Shown here: positions 10,007 to 21,169 of the stretch, one piece after another | Layout: each line of letters starts with the position of its first letter | Position numbering within the stretch: position 1 is the stretch's first letter | From: JAHJQQ01 sp963737555 | GTDB lineage: Bacteria > Pseudomonadota > Gammaproteobacteria > Thiohalobacterales > Thiohalobacteraceae | DNA: 64,000 nt | Assembly: GCA_963737555.1 (NCBI GenBank) | Contig: CAVTTB010000004.1 | Location: 1 to 64,000 of the forward strand | Direction of reading: 5' to 3' | Translations under genes and position numbers: made by a program | Notes under the pieces: generated by a model | Seen by the model: the letters and a program-made list of their open reading frames with translations, nothing else | What the model was told of the DNA's origin: nothing | Database searches by the model: none

Positions 10007-10609
10007 TTACGCTTTGCAATCCTTTCTATTCGGCCCGATTATTTTGAAGCGCTTGCTGTACCTAAAATCATCAAATACTGTTTTTTTCTCCTTCAGAAGA
10101 ACATTTCCTGGCATATCTAGTGAGGCTGCTGCCAAGTACAAATTCGCCTCAATTGGCGAAAACACATCAGGAAGAGGATCTTCATACCACCCCCCATCGC
10201 GATACACATAACGAATATATTCGAAGCAAAAACCTTTCAGACCATGATAAGTGATAATAAACGGCCTATTTTCTGGATCCATATCCATGACCAATGGCAA
10301 TTCTGGGTCGGTCACCCTGTCCCCATCCCACTTGGTGGTTCGCCATTCAATGTCTAGATTCCTTCTAGGCGGGTAGTCATGTTTGAAGTTGATAATATAA
10401 AGCTCGGGCCGCCAGCCACTATTCAGCGCGATCTCACCCCCGCCAGGACGATGCCGTGTTTCACGTTCTATAGTCATCGTCTTACCATTACTGAGCTTCA
10501 CCTCTTCAGCCCAGCTGACCGTCTTGGAGCAACCTGAGACAACAAATAGCATCGCAAAAAGCGTTGCAGTCCTTGTAAATATCAATATCATTCTGCCGTT
10601 CGCGTTCAT
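10007..10609 (-). CDS. Putative lipoprotein, copy A
   Basis: A 200-residue paralogue of the lipoprotein at 9149-9754. It has a hydrophobic leader with lipobox VSGC and the shared segments SKTVSWAEEVKLSN, RHRPGGGEIALNSGWRP and RDGGWYEDPLPD, and ends with nearly the same IGPNRKDCKA. The central third differs clearly from copy B. I chose the start at 10609 because it aligns with the start of copy B; an ATG two codons upstream is also possible. It is followed after 27 bases by the stub of a lipase gene at 9979, repeating the lipoprotein-then-lipase order. Function unknown; candidate cognate partner of a lost lipase, possibly retained as an orphan immunity-like gene. Confidence 0.7.
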   Translation of the reverse strand: MNANGRMILIFTRTATLFAMLFVVSGCSKTVSWAEEVKLSNGKTMTIERETRHRPGGGEIALNSGWRPELYIINFKHDYPPRRNLDIEWRTTKWDGDRVTDPELPLVMDMDPENRPFIITYHGLKGFCFEYIRYVYRDGGWYEDPLPDVFSPIEANLYLAAASLDMPGNVLLKEKKTVFDDFRYSKRFKIIGPNRKDCKA

Positions 10610-10660
10610 ATACACTCATCAGTTCAACTGCAATTCACCGTCTCTGTCACAAAACCGGCG

Positions 10661-11433
10661 CAAAACCGAGACAGATTTATATTTCACGTCGCCTCCTTGT
10701 CGGACGCCCCGGTCGCCGATGCTCGACGCGTCGCCCAAGAATGCCTTCAACCTGGTCCACGAAGCGGTCTTTCCCTGTCAGTTGCCCACGCTGCACGGCC
10801 ACCCTGATCAATGCCCATTCTCCTTCCGGTATCGCCGACCTCAGGAACTCCTGATATCTTGCCTCGCGCACCACCGCTTGCTCGCCCAGCGCCAGATAGC
10901 ACGGATCCTCATCCAGCCACTGACACCGCTCAACACCCAAGTGATGCCGGGCGCTGGACCAGCGATATGCATCAGGTGCCTCTACTATTCGCGCGCGCAC
11001 CGGATTCAATTCAATGTAACGGGCACAGGCCAGCAGATAGTCGTCCGTGTCGACGGGACTGGACTTGTAACGACTCTCCCACAGCGTACCGGTCCTGCCC
11101 TCCAGGACGTTGTGGTAACGCGTCTGGCGGCCCGCCAACCGCTTCATCAGTCGCCCCAAGTCGGCCACCTCCTCACCGGGTGACAACAGCAGGTGCACGT
11201 GATTGGTCATCAGGCAATACGCATACACCTTGACGCCAAACACCGACTTGAAATCGGCGAGCGTTTCCAAGTAACGCCGATAGTCGCCCGGCTCCGCAAA
11301 TACGGCCTGCCGATTGTGCCCGCGTTGCACGACATGGTGCGGATAGTTCGGCAGCATCACCCTGCCCATCCTTGGCATGGTCCCGCTCCTCATAATTTCT
11401 AGTGTCTCTTAAATAAATCTGTCCCCGTTTTCG
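10661..11433. repeat. Imperfect inverted repeats bounding the transposase unit (10661-10684 and 11411-11433)
   Basis: The left copy reads caaaaccgagacagattta and the right copy, on the opposite strand, cgaaaacggggacagattta, each followed by an AT-rich tail. They flank the REP-associated transposase with 0-35 bases to spare and mark the limits of the inserted unit. Similar gacagattta ends are commonly seen around transposases of this kind. Confidence 0.65.
10677..11378 (-). mobile_element. REP-associated tyrosine transposase (RAYT, Y1/HUH family)
   Basis: A 233-residue IS200-like transposase. It has the typical N-terminus MGRVMLPNYPHHVVQRG, the HUH-type metal site in MTNHVHLLL, and candidate catalytic tyrosine in GRQTRYHN. 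The C-terminal part is rich in arginine (RRPGRPTRRRRE). The ATG at 11378 is chosen because it has an aggagc site and fits the family's usual start. The gene overlaps the tail of the truncated lipase in another frame, because that tail is read out of the inserted element. RAYTs act on single-stranded palindromic DNA and move REP-type repeats; the bounding inverted repeats here fit that. It has landed inside, and removed the 3' portion of, a lipase gene. Confidence 0.85.
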
Positions 11434-12168
11434 CTTGCTCTGGCTTTGCAAGTTTGTGTAGATGCCGCCCATGTAATGCAGGTCCAGCAGATTCTTGGCC
11501 GCGAGCAGAATCGGCACGGCGGTGCCGCCGCTCAGCGCCCAGGCCGCCATCAGTTCGATGACATTGAGCGTGCCGTCCTCCACGTCGATCGGCACTGGTG
11601 TCGCGCCAATGTGCGTGCCGACTCCAGAGATCACGCTCCCGGCCACGGTCAGGTTTTTGAAGACCGCCTCGCTCGGTGGCACATGGCCGAAGCTCTCGCC
11701 CGTATCCGCGAAGAAATCGTCGAACTGATTCGCGTCCGATCCGCTCATGAATCGAACCATCCCCGGCGCATCGAAGGTAACACCACCGAATCCAAACACA
11801 TCCGCCGCCAGCTGCGCCAGACCGCCTCCAAGGGAGTGGCCGGTGACGGAAATCACAGATCCCGTTGCAGCATATTGGTCGCGAACTGCTAACGCGAATT
11901 GCAGTGCGCCAACGAACTGCGGATGCTCGCCACCAAACAGGATTGCAGTGTCTGCCGCCAGATCGTCCGTATCTGTCGTGCCTCGGTAGGCAATCACGAT
12001 CTCTTGTGTTGTTGTATTCTGATAAACCGCTGCGTAGAAGCCCGGCGCAACACTGATGATCTCCGAAAATTCTTCATCCTCAGAATCTTTCAACAGATTC
12101 CATCCGTACGGCACCGATCCCTCGTACACTTCCCAACTCAATTTCGCCAAGTCTTCTGTGCTCGCCAT
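11173..12168 (-). pseudogene. Lipase-domain gene truncated by the RAYT insertion
   Basis: The first about 245 residues are a second class-3-like lipase domain, with AYRGTTD and the nucleophile elbow GHSLGGG (about residues 109-115), related to the domain of the big RTX lipase. At about 11433 the frame enters the transposase unit and the last about 85 residues (from KRKRGQIY on) are translation of element sequence, so they are not native. No RTX repeats follow, so the calcium-binding and secretion portion has been lost. The start has a good ggagaa ribosome site. As sequenced the product could not be exported by a type I system. Confidence 0.75.
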
Positions 12169-12195
12169 GATTGTTCTCCTTCCGTGTTGATTAGG

Positions 12196-12966
12196 TTATC
12201 TCTCGATAATCTCGTGCCACTGCTTGGCGGCATCCTTACCCGTTCGCTCGTACCAGTTCTGATGGAGACGCTGCATGTACTGTTCTGGTATCTCGATGCG
12301 ATGCGCAACATCTGCTTTGTCGTATATCTTTTCTAGAGACTCAGAGTCATGCAGGAAGTCGATCCAATAGGCTGTCTGGGCCGTTTCAAGGCACCCGCGA
12401 TAGAACGAAATATAAGTAACGCCCTGGTACAGAGCCTTGTCGAATTCACGTATCGACAGTGATCCCCCCTGGTAATTACCAGACTTTCCCATGGCAATAA
12501 CTGGCCTCCGCGCCTTCTTCCCAGGACTCTCGATACCTACCGGGCGCCATCGCCAGACACGATCTTCAGATGTCTGCGGCAGAACATAGGCAGCAGATGT
12601 CGGCGTAAATAACCAGGAATCAGCTACTTGATCGTCCATCCACGGAATAGGTGCATCGCTTGGAACATAAACATCCAATATGCATCGCTCAATCGGCATC
12701 GACACATCCGGCCCCTTATGCGGAAACATCATTCTGCCGGAGGCATACTCCACACGAAACGCAACCGCATACGCCCCCTGCAGCTTGTCATCGATCCACT
12801 GCTTCGGCATCCCAAAGCGCTTGGCGAACTCCGAGGTATATACCCACACATTGATGTCCTCGTTGTACGCCTTGCCCGCCTTGGGCGTGAATGTCTCTTC
12901 GTAGGTCGCCGCCGAGGCATGGCTTAATACAGCCAACAATAGAAATACCGCCAATATCCGATTCAT
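12196..12966 (-). CDS. Unknown exported protein (256 residues)
   Basis: The protein begins with a clear signal peptide (MNRILAVFLLLAVLSHASA, cleavage near residue 19) and should be periplasmic or outside. The start has a strong ggaggcggg site. I do not recognise its family. It contains two cysteines well apart (CILDV and RGCLETAQ) that could pair, and aromatic-rich segments. It lies 27 bases upstream of the truncated lipase gene and in the same direction, which ties it to the lipase cassette; it could be a partner, modulator or immunity protein of that lipase, but nothing in the sequence proves this. Confidence 0.6.
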   Translation of the reverse strand: MNRILAVFLLLAVLSHASAATYEETFTPKAGKAYNEDINVWVYTSEFAKRFGMPKQWIDDKLQGAYAVAFRVEYASGRMMFPHKGPDVSMPIERCILDVYVPSDAPIPWMDDQVADSWLFTPTSAAYVLPQTSEDRVWRWRPVGIESPGKKARRPVIAMGKSGNYQGGSLSIREFDKALYQGVTYISFYRGCLETAQTAYWIDFLHDSESLEKIYDKADVAHRIEIPEQYMQRLHQNWYERTGKDAAKQWHEIIER

Positions 12967-12996
12967 TACCCGCCTCCCATTGTTATGAATGATTAA

Positions 12997-14076
12997 TCAC
13001 ATACGCCTGCCGCATACAGGCTGAATTATCAGCGGGATATTTTCATGATCAACATCACCCAGAATCATGAAATCCTTCCCATCCGTTATGAAATGTTTGG
13101 GTATTGGCGATAAGCCTTCAAAGTAGCTATAGATATCCATGCCGCAGTGAACGCTTCGATCAGGTTTTCGATTTTTTACGCCATCAAGATATCTACTGCC
13201 CGACTGACTCACGGAGCCAACCGTAATCCATGATTCGACAACATTCCTATCAGGCCCGTGCCTGTCACAAACATACATGGTCTTTCCGGATCGACTTTCC
13301 TTCTCATATATCTCACAGTTCTCAGGCAGTCTCACATGAGCGCCGAATAAAGGAATCATTTTCCAGTTGTCGCCAGCCTTAGGAACAACCCGATCCTGAT
13401 AATCATTTGTCGCTGCGTCATTCGATCTAATCTTTTCAATACATTTATTGAAGACATCCAGATCCTCACTGATCCAATCTGCTGGAGCCTCCGCCCGCAC
13501 CACCTTCCCATCCCTGGCGATTGCCTCAAGGCGAAGCGACGTCGTATACATAAGATCCATTGCTTCACTGATTCCTTCGCTAGAAACCGGCTTTCTTCTC
13601 ATTGCCTCATGATGCATTCTTGACGGTTTAGTCAGCGCATCAAGCAGCGCCTGCGCCGAATCACCTGAAACCAAAAAGTAATACACCTTTTTAAGTCCAC
13701 GCATCTGAGTCATCACTGTCCCTGTGCGATATTCATTCATTACATAGAACCCGACCGAATCACCGGCATCAAAACCCGCACGCATAAGATCCGGGAAGGT
13801 CAGATGAAGAATTCCAGGCTCTAGATCATAGCGAAGCTTCCCATTTTCACTTCTTGACGCCTGTTCCCCGTGAGATTGAAACGCAAATGCGGCGCCAAAG
13901 ATATCCACACCATCTTTAATGACCGAAACATTCTCGCTAACCAAATTACATGAATCTCCTTTCTCTACCAAACCCCAAGCATGCGCATTACCCGAAAAAA
14001 CTAAACTCACACACACAACAATCGCACGCATCGTATGCCGTAGACACGCAGTTGAGTTTACGAAACCATCGGTCAT
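12997..14076 (-). CDS. Unknown exported protein (359 residues)
   Basis: A 359-residue protein starting after an aagggg site. The N-terminal about 34 residues include a hydrophobic stretch and end NAHAWG, consistent with a signal peptide with a long n-region (or start at the internal Met16). The C-terminal region has several cysteines (about residues 277-290 and near the end), suggesting disulfides in the periplasm. No family recognised. It is 30 bases upstream of the 256-residue exported protein and 48 bases downstream of the HlyD-type adaptor gene, so it is probably part of the same transcript. Role in the secretion locus unknown. Confidence 0.6.
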   Translation of the reverse strand: MTDGFVNSTACLRHTMRAIVVCVSLVFSGNAHAWGLVEKGDSCNLVSENVSVIKDGVDIFGAAFAFQSHGEQASRSENGKLRYDLEPGILHLTFPDLMRAGFDAGDSVGFYVMNEYRTGTVMTQMRGLKKVYYFLVSGDSAQALLDALTKPSRMHHEAMRRKPVSSEGISEAMDLMYTTSLRLEAIARDGKVVRAEAPADWISEDLDVFNKCIEKIRSNDAATNDYQDRVVPKAGDNWKMIPLFGAHVRLPENCEIYEKESRSGKTMYVCDRHGPDRNVVESWITVGSVSQSGSRYLDGVKNRKPDRSVHCGMDIYSYFEGLSPIPKHFITDGKDFMILGDVDHENIPLIIQPVCGRRM

Positions 14077-14124
14077 AACTACCCCTTTGTTTATGTTTCG
14101 AGCTTGTCACACAAGTGCAGAGCC

Positions 14125-15509
14125 TCACCGCTCCCGCAACCCCTCATCCCTATACTTCAGCAACGGGCTCAACACAAACTCGATCAACCGCCGCGTGCCG
14201 GTCTTCACTTCCACCGTCACCGCCATGCCCGGCGTGAGATTGACCATCTTGTTATTGACGCGAATCGTCGCGTCCTTCATCAGTACTCGCGCGGCGTAGA
14301 TCAGACCTTTCTTTTCGTCGGTCACGGCATCGCTGGACACATCGATCACTTCGGCATCGAGCGTGCCGTATTGGGTGAAGGGAAAGGTCTCGACCTTGAT
14401 CTCGGCGGTCTGGCCTTCCGTCACAAAACCGATGTCCTTGTTCAGCACCCAGGCCTCGACTTCCAGCTTGCCTTGCTGGGGGACGATCTTGAGCAGTTCC
14501 TGCGCGGGTGTGACCACGCCGCCGACGGTGTGCACGGCGAGTTGCTGGACGATACCGGCGATGGGTGCGGTGAGCGTTTGCAGGCCGGTGCGCTGTTCGG
14601 CCTTGATGAGTTCCTGTTCGAGTCCGGCTGCTTGACGTTCGGCCTCGGCCAGATCTGTGTAGACCTTGCCGGTGAACTCGGCCTGCGTGCTGTTGCGCTG
14701 TTGGTGGGCCTCGGCGATGGCGGCCGTGAGTTCGAGGCTGCGCTGTTTGTGGCTTTCCAGGTCCTGCTGTTGTTCGATGCGTTCCTGTTCCAGTTCCAGC
14801 CATTGGCTTTCGGCGACAAGTTTTTTGCCGAGCAGGCCTTTCAGCGCATCGGCGCGCTTGGTGATCAGCGGCAGGGTCTGTTGCAGCTTGCTGACCTGCG
14901 CCTTGACGCCGGCGAGTTCGGCGCTGCGCTTGGCGAGATCCGCGTCCAGTGCGGCCAAGTGGGCGGTGAACTCGGTCCATTGGGTGCGCAAGCGGTGTTG
15001 TTGCAGGGTCACTGCGGCTGCATCTGTGGAAGGTATCCCTGAAATATCCATCTCGGGAAATACCGCGCGACCCGCCGCCGTGGGTTCGGTTGCATCTTGC
15101 GCGGTGAGTTGTTGGGCAAGCGCCGCGAGACGGGCGCGGTTCAGTTGTGCAGTTTGATATTCGCTGATCAGACGATCACGGTCGGCGGCGTTCACGGTCG
15201 GGTCGAGTTCGATGAGCACATCGCCCGCCTTGACCGGTTGGCCTTCGACGACATGGATGGCGCGCACGCTGCCGATTTCCACCGGCTGGATGACTTTGAC
15301 ATGACCGCTGGGGATGATCTTGCCCTGCGCGGTGGCGACGATGTCGATGCGACCGACGATGGACCAGACCAGCGCGATGACGAAGAACGCCACGAGCGTC
15401 CAGATGAATCGCTCGGCCGATTGGCGACGGCGGGCGTCTCCTGGATTTCCAGGGCGGCGGGGAGGAAGTCGATTTCGTCGGGTCTGGAAGCGATTTAGTT
15501 CAGTAGTCA

Positions 15510-15510
<1 letters not shown>
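14125..15510 (-). CDS. HlyD-type membrane fusion protein of a type I secretion system
   Basis: The 461-residue protein bridges the inner-membrane ABC transporter and an outer-membrane TolC channel. It has a short cytoplasmic arm, one membrane segment (about residues 35-57), a biotinyl-lipoyl-like half (GSVRAIHVVEGQPVKAGDVL near 79-98), a long alanine/glutamate/leucine-rich coiled coil (about 150-310), the second lipoyl half (LTAPIAGIVQQLAVHTVGGV) and a C-terminal beta domain, matching the HlyD family in order and length. The start overlaps the HlyB stop by one base (TGATG), a mark of translational coupling. No TolC gene is seen in the window, so the channel would be encoded elsewhere. Confidence 0.92.
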
Positions 15511-17677
<2,167 letters not shown>

Positions 17678-17866
17678 GCGTTCCTTGCCGAATTGTTGTT
17701 TTGATTATTCTGAGACGACCCACCGGACATTCCATGTCCTAGCCCTCTGGCCATCCGCTACGAACTATATCCCGCTCTCCCAAGAACAGGCAAACTCCCC
17801 GCGCCTCAATGTATGAAACGTGCTGGCAGAATCGATTAAATGTGCGAAGGGGGTAGATACAAGTCC

Positions 17867-17958
17867 TTATTCACACCAAAGCGCGCGAAGACCTCAAAGC
17901 AATTACGTTTTCAAGAAAATGATTTTTTTGCGTGCTTGGCGCGCTTTGGTGTGAATAA
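17867..17958. repeat. Perfect 20-bp inverted repeat with 52-base spacer
   Basis: ttattcacaccaaagcgcgc (17867-17886) and its exact complement (17939-17958) face each other across an AT-rich spacer containing a run of seven T. It could form a long cruciform or RNA hairpin. It lies upstream of the HlyB gene and has no coding content, resembling a small non-autonomous palindromic element. Confidence 0.75.
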
Positions 17959-18273
17959 ATACTCCAACCCAACAAATAGAAATACACACCCAGCCGTTCG
18001 CAGCAGAACTACCCGTTCGGCAAAAAACCGCGATAGTGTTCCAGCATGAAACGGATTTCGCGGTTGGCATGTCGTCGATGGCGAAATCCAATTGATAGGA
18101 ACCACTGCCCTGCTAATTCTGTACCGGGATGGCCTTTCAGTCTGGGCCAGCCAGGATCAGAGTCAGGCAAGGTTTATCGCAGCGGCAACATATGCATCCA
18201 TGCGCCCTTCAAGATCGCTGCCAGGACTCCCAATATCACCGCGCCGCACCCACTCATCTAATCATTTAAATAG

Positions 18274-18387
18274 TCGTATTCGATTATTTATCTCGTTAAA
18301 ATACATTTAATTACCGTTTTCGATAATTATATATATTGTCGTAATACGGCTATTTTGTCTATATTCAGTCGACATTATCGAATACGA
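18274..18387 (+). promoter_or_regulatory. hipBA promoter with three operator-like sites
   Basis: Three related 14-mers lie upstream of hipB: tcgtattcgattat (18274-18287), ccgttttcgataat (18314-18327) and attatcgaatacga (18374-18387), the last being the reverse complement of the first type. A promoter ttgtcg - 18 bases - tatatt (18336-18365) fits between the second and third. HipB family antitoxins bind such spaced sites and repress their own operon, so autoregulation is likely. Confidence 0.55.
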
Positions 18388-18400
18388 ATAGAGGCCAGCC

Positions 18401-18646
18401 ATGAGCGACGGACTAACAGAATTGCTTGCAGAAATTGTGGATGCCGCTGAAAAGCTTGGGAAAACCCAGGCGGAGATTGTCGCCCAGGCGGGGATCGGGG
18501 CGTCGTCGCTGTCCCGCGCCAAGCGCGTCGGCGATATGCGGGTGTCGACCCTGGAGAAGTTGGCGAAGACTGTCGGGCTGCGGCTGACGCTGAGCACGGA
18601 TGTGCCGATCGCCGCCAAGATCCAGAAAGGAACGCTGTTCAAATGA
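18401..18646 (+). CDS. HipB-like antitoxin (HTH regulator)
   Basis: An 81-residue helix-turn-helix protein; the segment KTQAEIVAQAGIGASSLSRAK (about residues 21-41) is the DNA-binding motif and MRVSTLEKLAKTVGLRLTL the usual following helix of Xre/HipB proteins. Its last codons overlap the start of the hipA gene by four bases (ATGA), the usual arrangement. As antitoxin it would bind HipA and, with it, repress the operon through the repeated sites just upstream. It is shorter than E. coli HipB (88) but comparable. Confidence 0.85.
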   Translation: MSDGLTELLAEIVDAAEKLGKTQAEIVAQAGIGASSLSRAKRVGDMRVSTLEKLAKTVGLRLTLSTDVPIAAKIQKGTLFK

Positions 18647-20019
18647 GAGAACGTCGCGCCGAGGTCTGGACGCGCCAGGCTGTGCAGCCGATGAAAATGG
18701 GCAGCCTGTATGTGTCGGACACGCAGTGCCGTTTCACCTATGACCTGGATTATCTGCAGGCCGGTCTGCCGGGACTCGGGCGTGTGTACGCGCCGGAGTT
18801 CTTTGGCGAGAACACCATCAAGCGCGCGCGCAGTCAGGCGTTCGATTTTCTGCCCCCGCTCCAGGCACTGATCCCGCCGCATGCCGAAGACAATTTCATT
18901 CGTCGATTGGTAGTGCAGGCCTTGCAGAAAAAAGGCGTGCCGATGCGCGACCGCTTCGAGCAGGACTGGGAGATTCTCATGCTCGCCGGTCACGGCGGCA
19001 TCGGCCATATCGACGTGTTCGCCAGCGATGAGGAAGCGCGTGCGTGGTATGCAAAACCCAGCAGCAAGTTGCGCGCGGTGGTGGATGCAGAGTTTGGTTT
19101 TTCGCTGAAGGAATTTCTAACCTGGTTCGATGAAGACGCGGAACACTTGCTGTCGATCATCGGACCGACGCCGTCGGTGGGCGGCATGGTACCGAAACTG
19201 TTGCTGGCGATTCCGGCAAACGGTTGGGATGGACAGATCGGCCTGCCGACACGCTATGGCGACACGCACAACACCGATGTAGTACTCAAGCTGGAAAAGA
19301 GCACGCTCTATCCCGGTATCGTGGAGCTAGAGGCGATGGGCCTGGATATCCATAAGGCCGCCGGGCTAAACGTGCCGCGCTATTGGCGCGTGGACTTGTC
19401 GGGCGTGCCCGGCATCGCGATTGAACGTTTCGACCGCGATGCGCAACGCGTGCCTTTGTTCATGGAGTCGTTGTATTCCATTCTGGCCTCGGCGGATGAA
19501 AGCATCCTCACGCCTTACGATGCGCCCTATGATCGCATCGGCCGCGCATTGAACAGTCCGGACATTCAATTGGTCACTGATCGCAAGGCCGCTGTCGAAC
19601 ATCTTCTGCAACGCTTGCTGCTGGCCATGCTGACCGGCAACGGCGATCTGCATCTGGCCAATCTGTCACTGTTGAACACACCCACCGGCATGGCCTTCTC
19701 GCCGGTCTACGATCCCACGCCGATGCGCGCCTATTCACTGCACAACGCCTTGGTACCGGCCGGCATGTTGTTCGGTGATTATTCCGACTACATCAAAAAC
19801 CAAGATACGGCCGTCGGCTTTGAACAGGCCATCACGCGTTTCATCAAGGGCTTGGGTATCGCCAAGGACAGAGGCCGCGCCATCATCGAGAAGGCGCTCG
19901 CCGATACAGCGGATTTTACCGATCGCGTCGCGGCGCTGACGACGCTGCCGCCGGAACACAAGCAGCGCCTGGAAAACATTCACGCCGATATCGCGCAGAG
20001 ATTGCGCGCGATGGTGTAG
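18643..20019 (+). CDS. HipA-like serine/threonine kinase toxin
   Basis: 458 residues. HipA-family features: the loop PSVGGMVPKLLLAI (about 177-190) with the serine that is autophosphorylated in the family and an ATP-contacting lysine (Lys185), the strand VVLKLE, the catalytic loop GNGDLHLANLSLL (332-344) with Asp335, and the metal-binding Asp357 in SPVYDPTP. The family phosphorylates a tRNA synthetase and stalls translation, giving growth arrest and persistence. The frame is intact, unlike neighbours on either side. Translationally coupled to the antitoxin gene. The N-terminal HipA_N-like region is present (residues 1-110). Target enzyme cannot be deduced. Confidence 0.85.
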   Translation: MRERRAEVWTRQAVQPMKMGSLYVSDTQCRFTYDLDYLQAGLPGLGRVYAPEFFGENTIKRARSQAFDFLPPLQALIPPHAEDNFIRRLVVQALQKKGVPMRDRFEQDWEILMLAGHGGIGHIDVFASDEEARAWYAKPSSKLRAVVDAEFGFSLKEFLTWFDEDAEHLLSIIGPTPSVGGMVPKLLLAIPANGWDGQIGLPTRYGDTHNTDVVLKLEKSTLYPGIVELEAMGLDIHKAAGLNVPRYWRVDLSGVPGIAIERFDRDAQRVPLFMESLYSILASADESILTPYDAPYDRIGRALNSPDIQLVTDRKAAVEHLLQRLLLAMLTGNGDLHLANLSLLNTPTGMAFSPVYDPTPMRAYSLHNALVPAGMLFGDYSDYIKNQDTAVGFEQAITRFIKGLGIAKDRGRAIIEKALADTADFTDRVAALTTLPPEHKQRLENIHADIAQRLRAMV

Positions 20020-20055
20020 TCACACGACAACTTGTACCGCGGAAGGTTGTTTAAC

Positions 20056-20124
20056 CCGTCATTGCGATGCCTAGACCCGAAGGGTGACGTACCCAATGTA
20101 CCAAGCCCGAAGGGATTCTTCGCG
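20056..20124. repeat. Degenerate cattgcga-type intergenic repeat
   Basis: The stretch between hipA and the next operon contains cgtcattgcgatgcc, two gacccgaaggg-like copies and gggattcttcgcgatggcgac, resembling the widespread cattgcgagc...gaagcaatct palindromic repeats (a better copy lies at 59712-59798). It abuts the first recognisable codons of the AI-2E-type transporter. Confidence 0.4.
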
Positions 20125-21165
20125 ATGGCGACGTTGTGCTACCAGATCTTCTCGCCGTTCCTGACGTTGATGATCTGGGCGCTGATCCTCGCCGTCACGT
20201 TGTATCCGCTGCATCAGCTGCTGGCGCGGAAGCTCGGCGGCAAGCAGGGGCTTACCGCCACCGTGCTGGTGCTGTTAGGCACCGTGCTGATCGTTGCCCC
20301 GACCGCCGTGCTGACGAGTTCTCTGGGCGATCAGGTGCATCAACTCGTCAACGATGTGCAGAACAACACGCTGGCAAGTTCCTGCGCCGCGTCCCGGCGT
20401 GGAGGAATGGCCGCTGGTCGGCAAGAAGATACATGCGCTGTGGTCGAAGGCGCACGCCGATCTGCCGGCGCTGATCAAGAGCCAGCAACCGAAGATCGGC
20501 GACCTGGCCAAAACCGCGCTGGGTTTCGTCGCCAGTATCGGCGGCGGGATTCTGCAGTTCCTGGCCTCGTTCATCATCGCCGGCATCATCATGGCCTTCG
20601 GCGAGGCGGGCGCGCGCGGCATCCTGGCGATCTTCCAGCGCATCTCGGGAATGGCGCGCGGCGGCGAATTCACCACGCTTGTCCACGGCGACCATCCGTG
20701 CCGTCGCCCAGGGCGTCATCGGCGTCGCCTTCATCCAGGCCATCGTCGTCGGCCTCGTGCTGCTGGTCGCCGGCGTTCCCTGGGCCGGCGTGCTGACGGT
20801 GATCGTGCTGGTGCTGGGCATCGCCCAGGTGCCGGCGCTGCTCGTGACCTTGCCGGCCATCGGCTACATCTGGTCGAGCGGCGATTACGGCAACGCGGCG
20901 GCGATCGTCTACACCGTCGCTGCTGTTCCTGTCGGGCATGGCGGACAATGTACTGAAGCCGCTGATGCTCGGCCGTGGCGTGGATGCGCCGATGCCGGTG
21001 GTACTGCTCGGCGCGCTGGGGGGCATGGCGACCGCCGGTATCCTCGGCATGTTCGTCGGCGCCACCTTGCTGGCGGTGGGCTATCAGATCTTCATGAAAT
21101 GGGTCGACGACAATCCGGAATCCGAACCGGCGCAGACAGCGTCCGATGCAAACGCGGCACGCTGA
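20125..21165 (+). pseudogene. AI-2E family membrane transporter, frameshifted
   Basis: Three frame changes must be undone to read the protein: IFSPFLTLMIWALILAVTLY, then EWPLVGKKIHALWS and KIGDLAKTALGFVASIGGG, then STATIRAVAQGVIGVAFIQA, then MADNVLKPLMLGRGVDAPMP and GALGGMATAGILGMFVG. These are hallmarks of the AI-2E (YdiK/PerM-like) family, with about seven to eight membrane segments. The N-terminus looks short: the frame begins almost at the first membrane helix right after a repeat, so 20-30 residues may be missing. First gene of an export operon with the outer membrane factor and HlyD-type gene that follow. True transport substrate unknown. Confidence 0.75.
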
Positions 21166-21169
21166 GACG

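Larger units (their letters stand above)
17678..18400. other. Intergenic region between the secretion locus and hipBA
   Basis: About 720 bases without a supported gene. It contains a long perfect inverted repeat (17867-17958) and, at 18270-18390, the AT-rich control region of hipBA. Around 18000-18105 on the minus strand a frame reads REIRFMLEHYRGFLPNG before a stop; this could be the tail of a degraded gene, but I cannot name it. Confidence 0.5.

Noticed and set aside
10707..11233. Plus-strand open frames opposite the RAYT gene
   Set aside because: Overlapping shadows rich in proline and arginine; the minus strand encodes a recognisable transposase.
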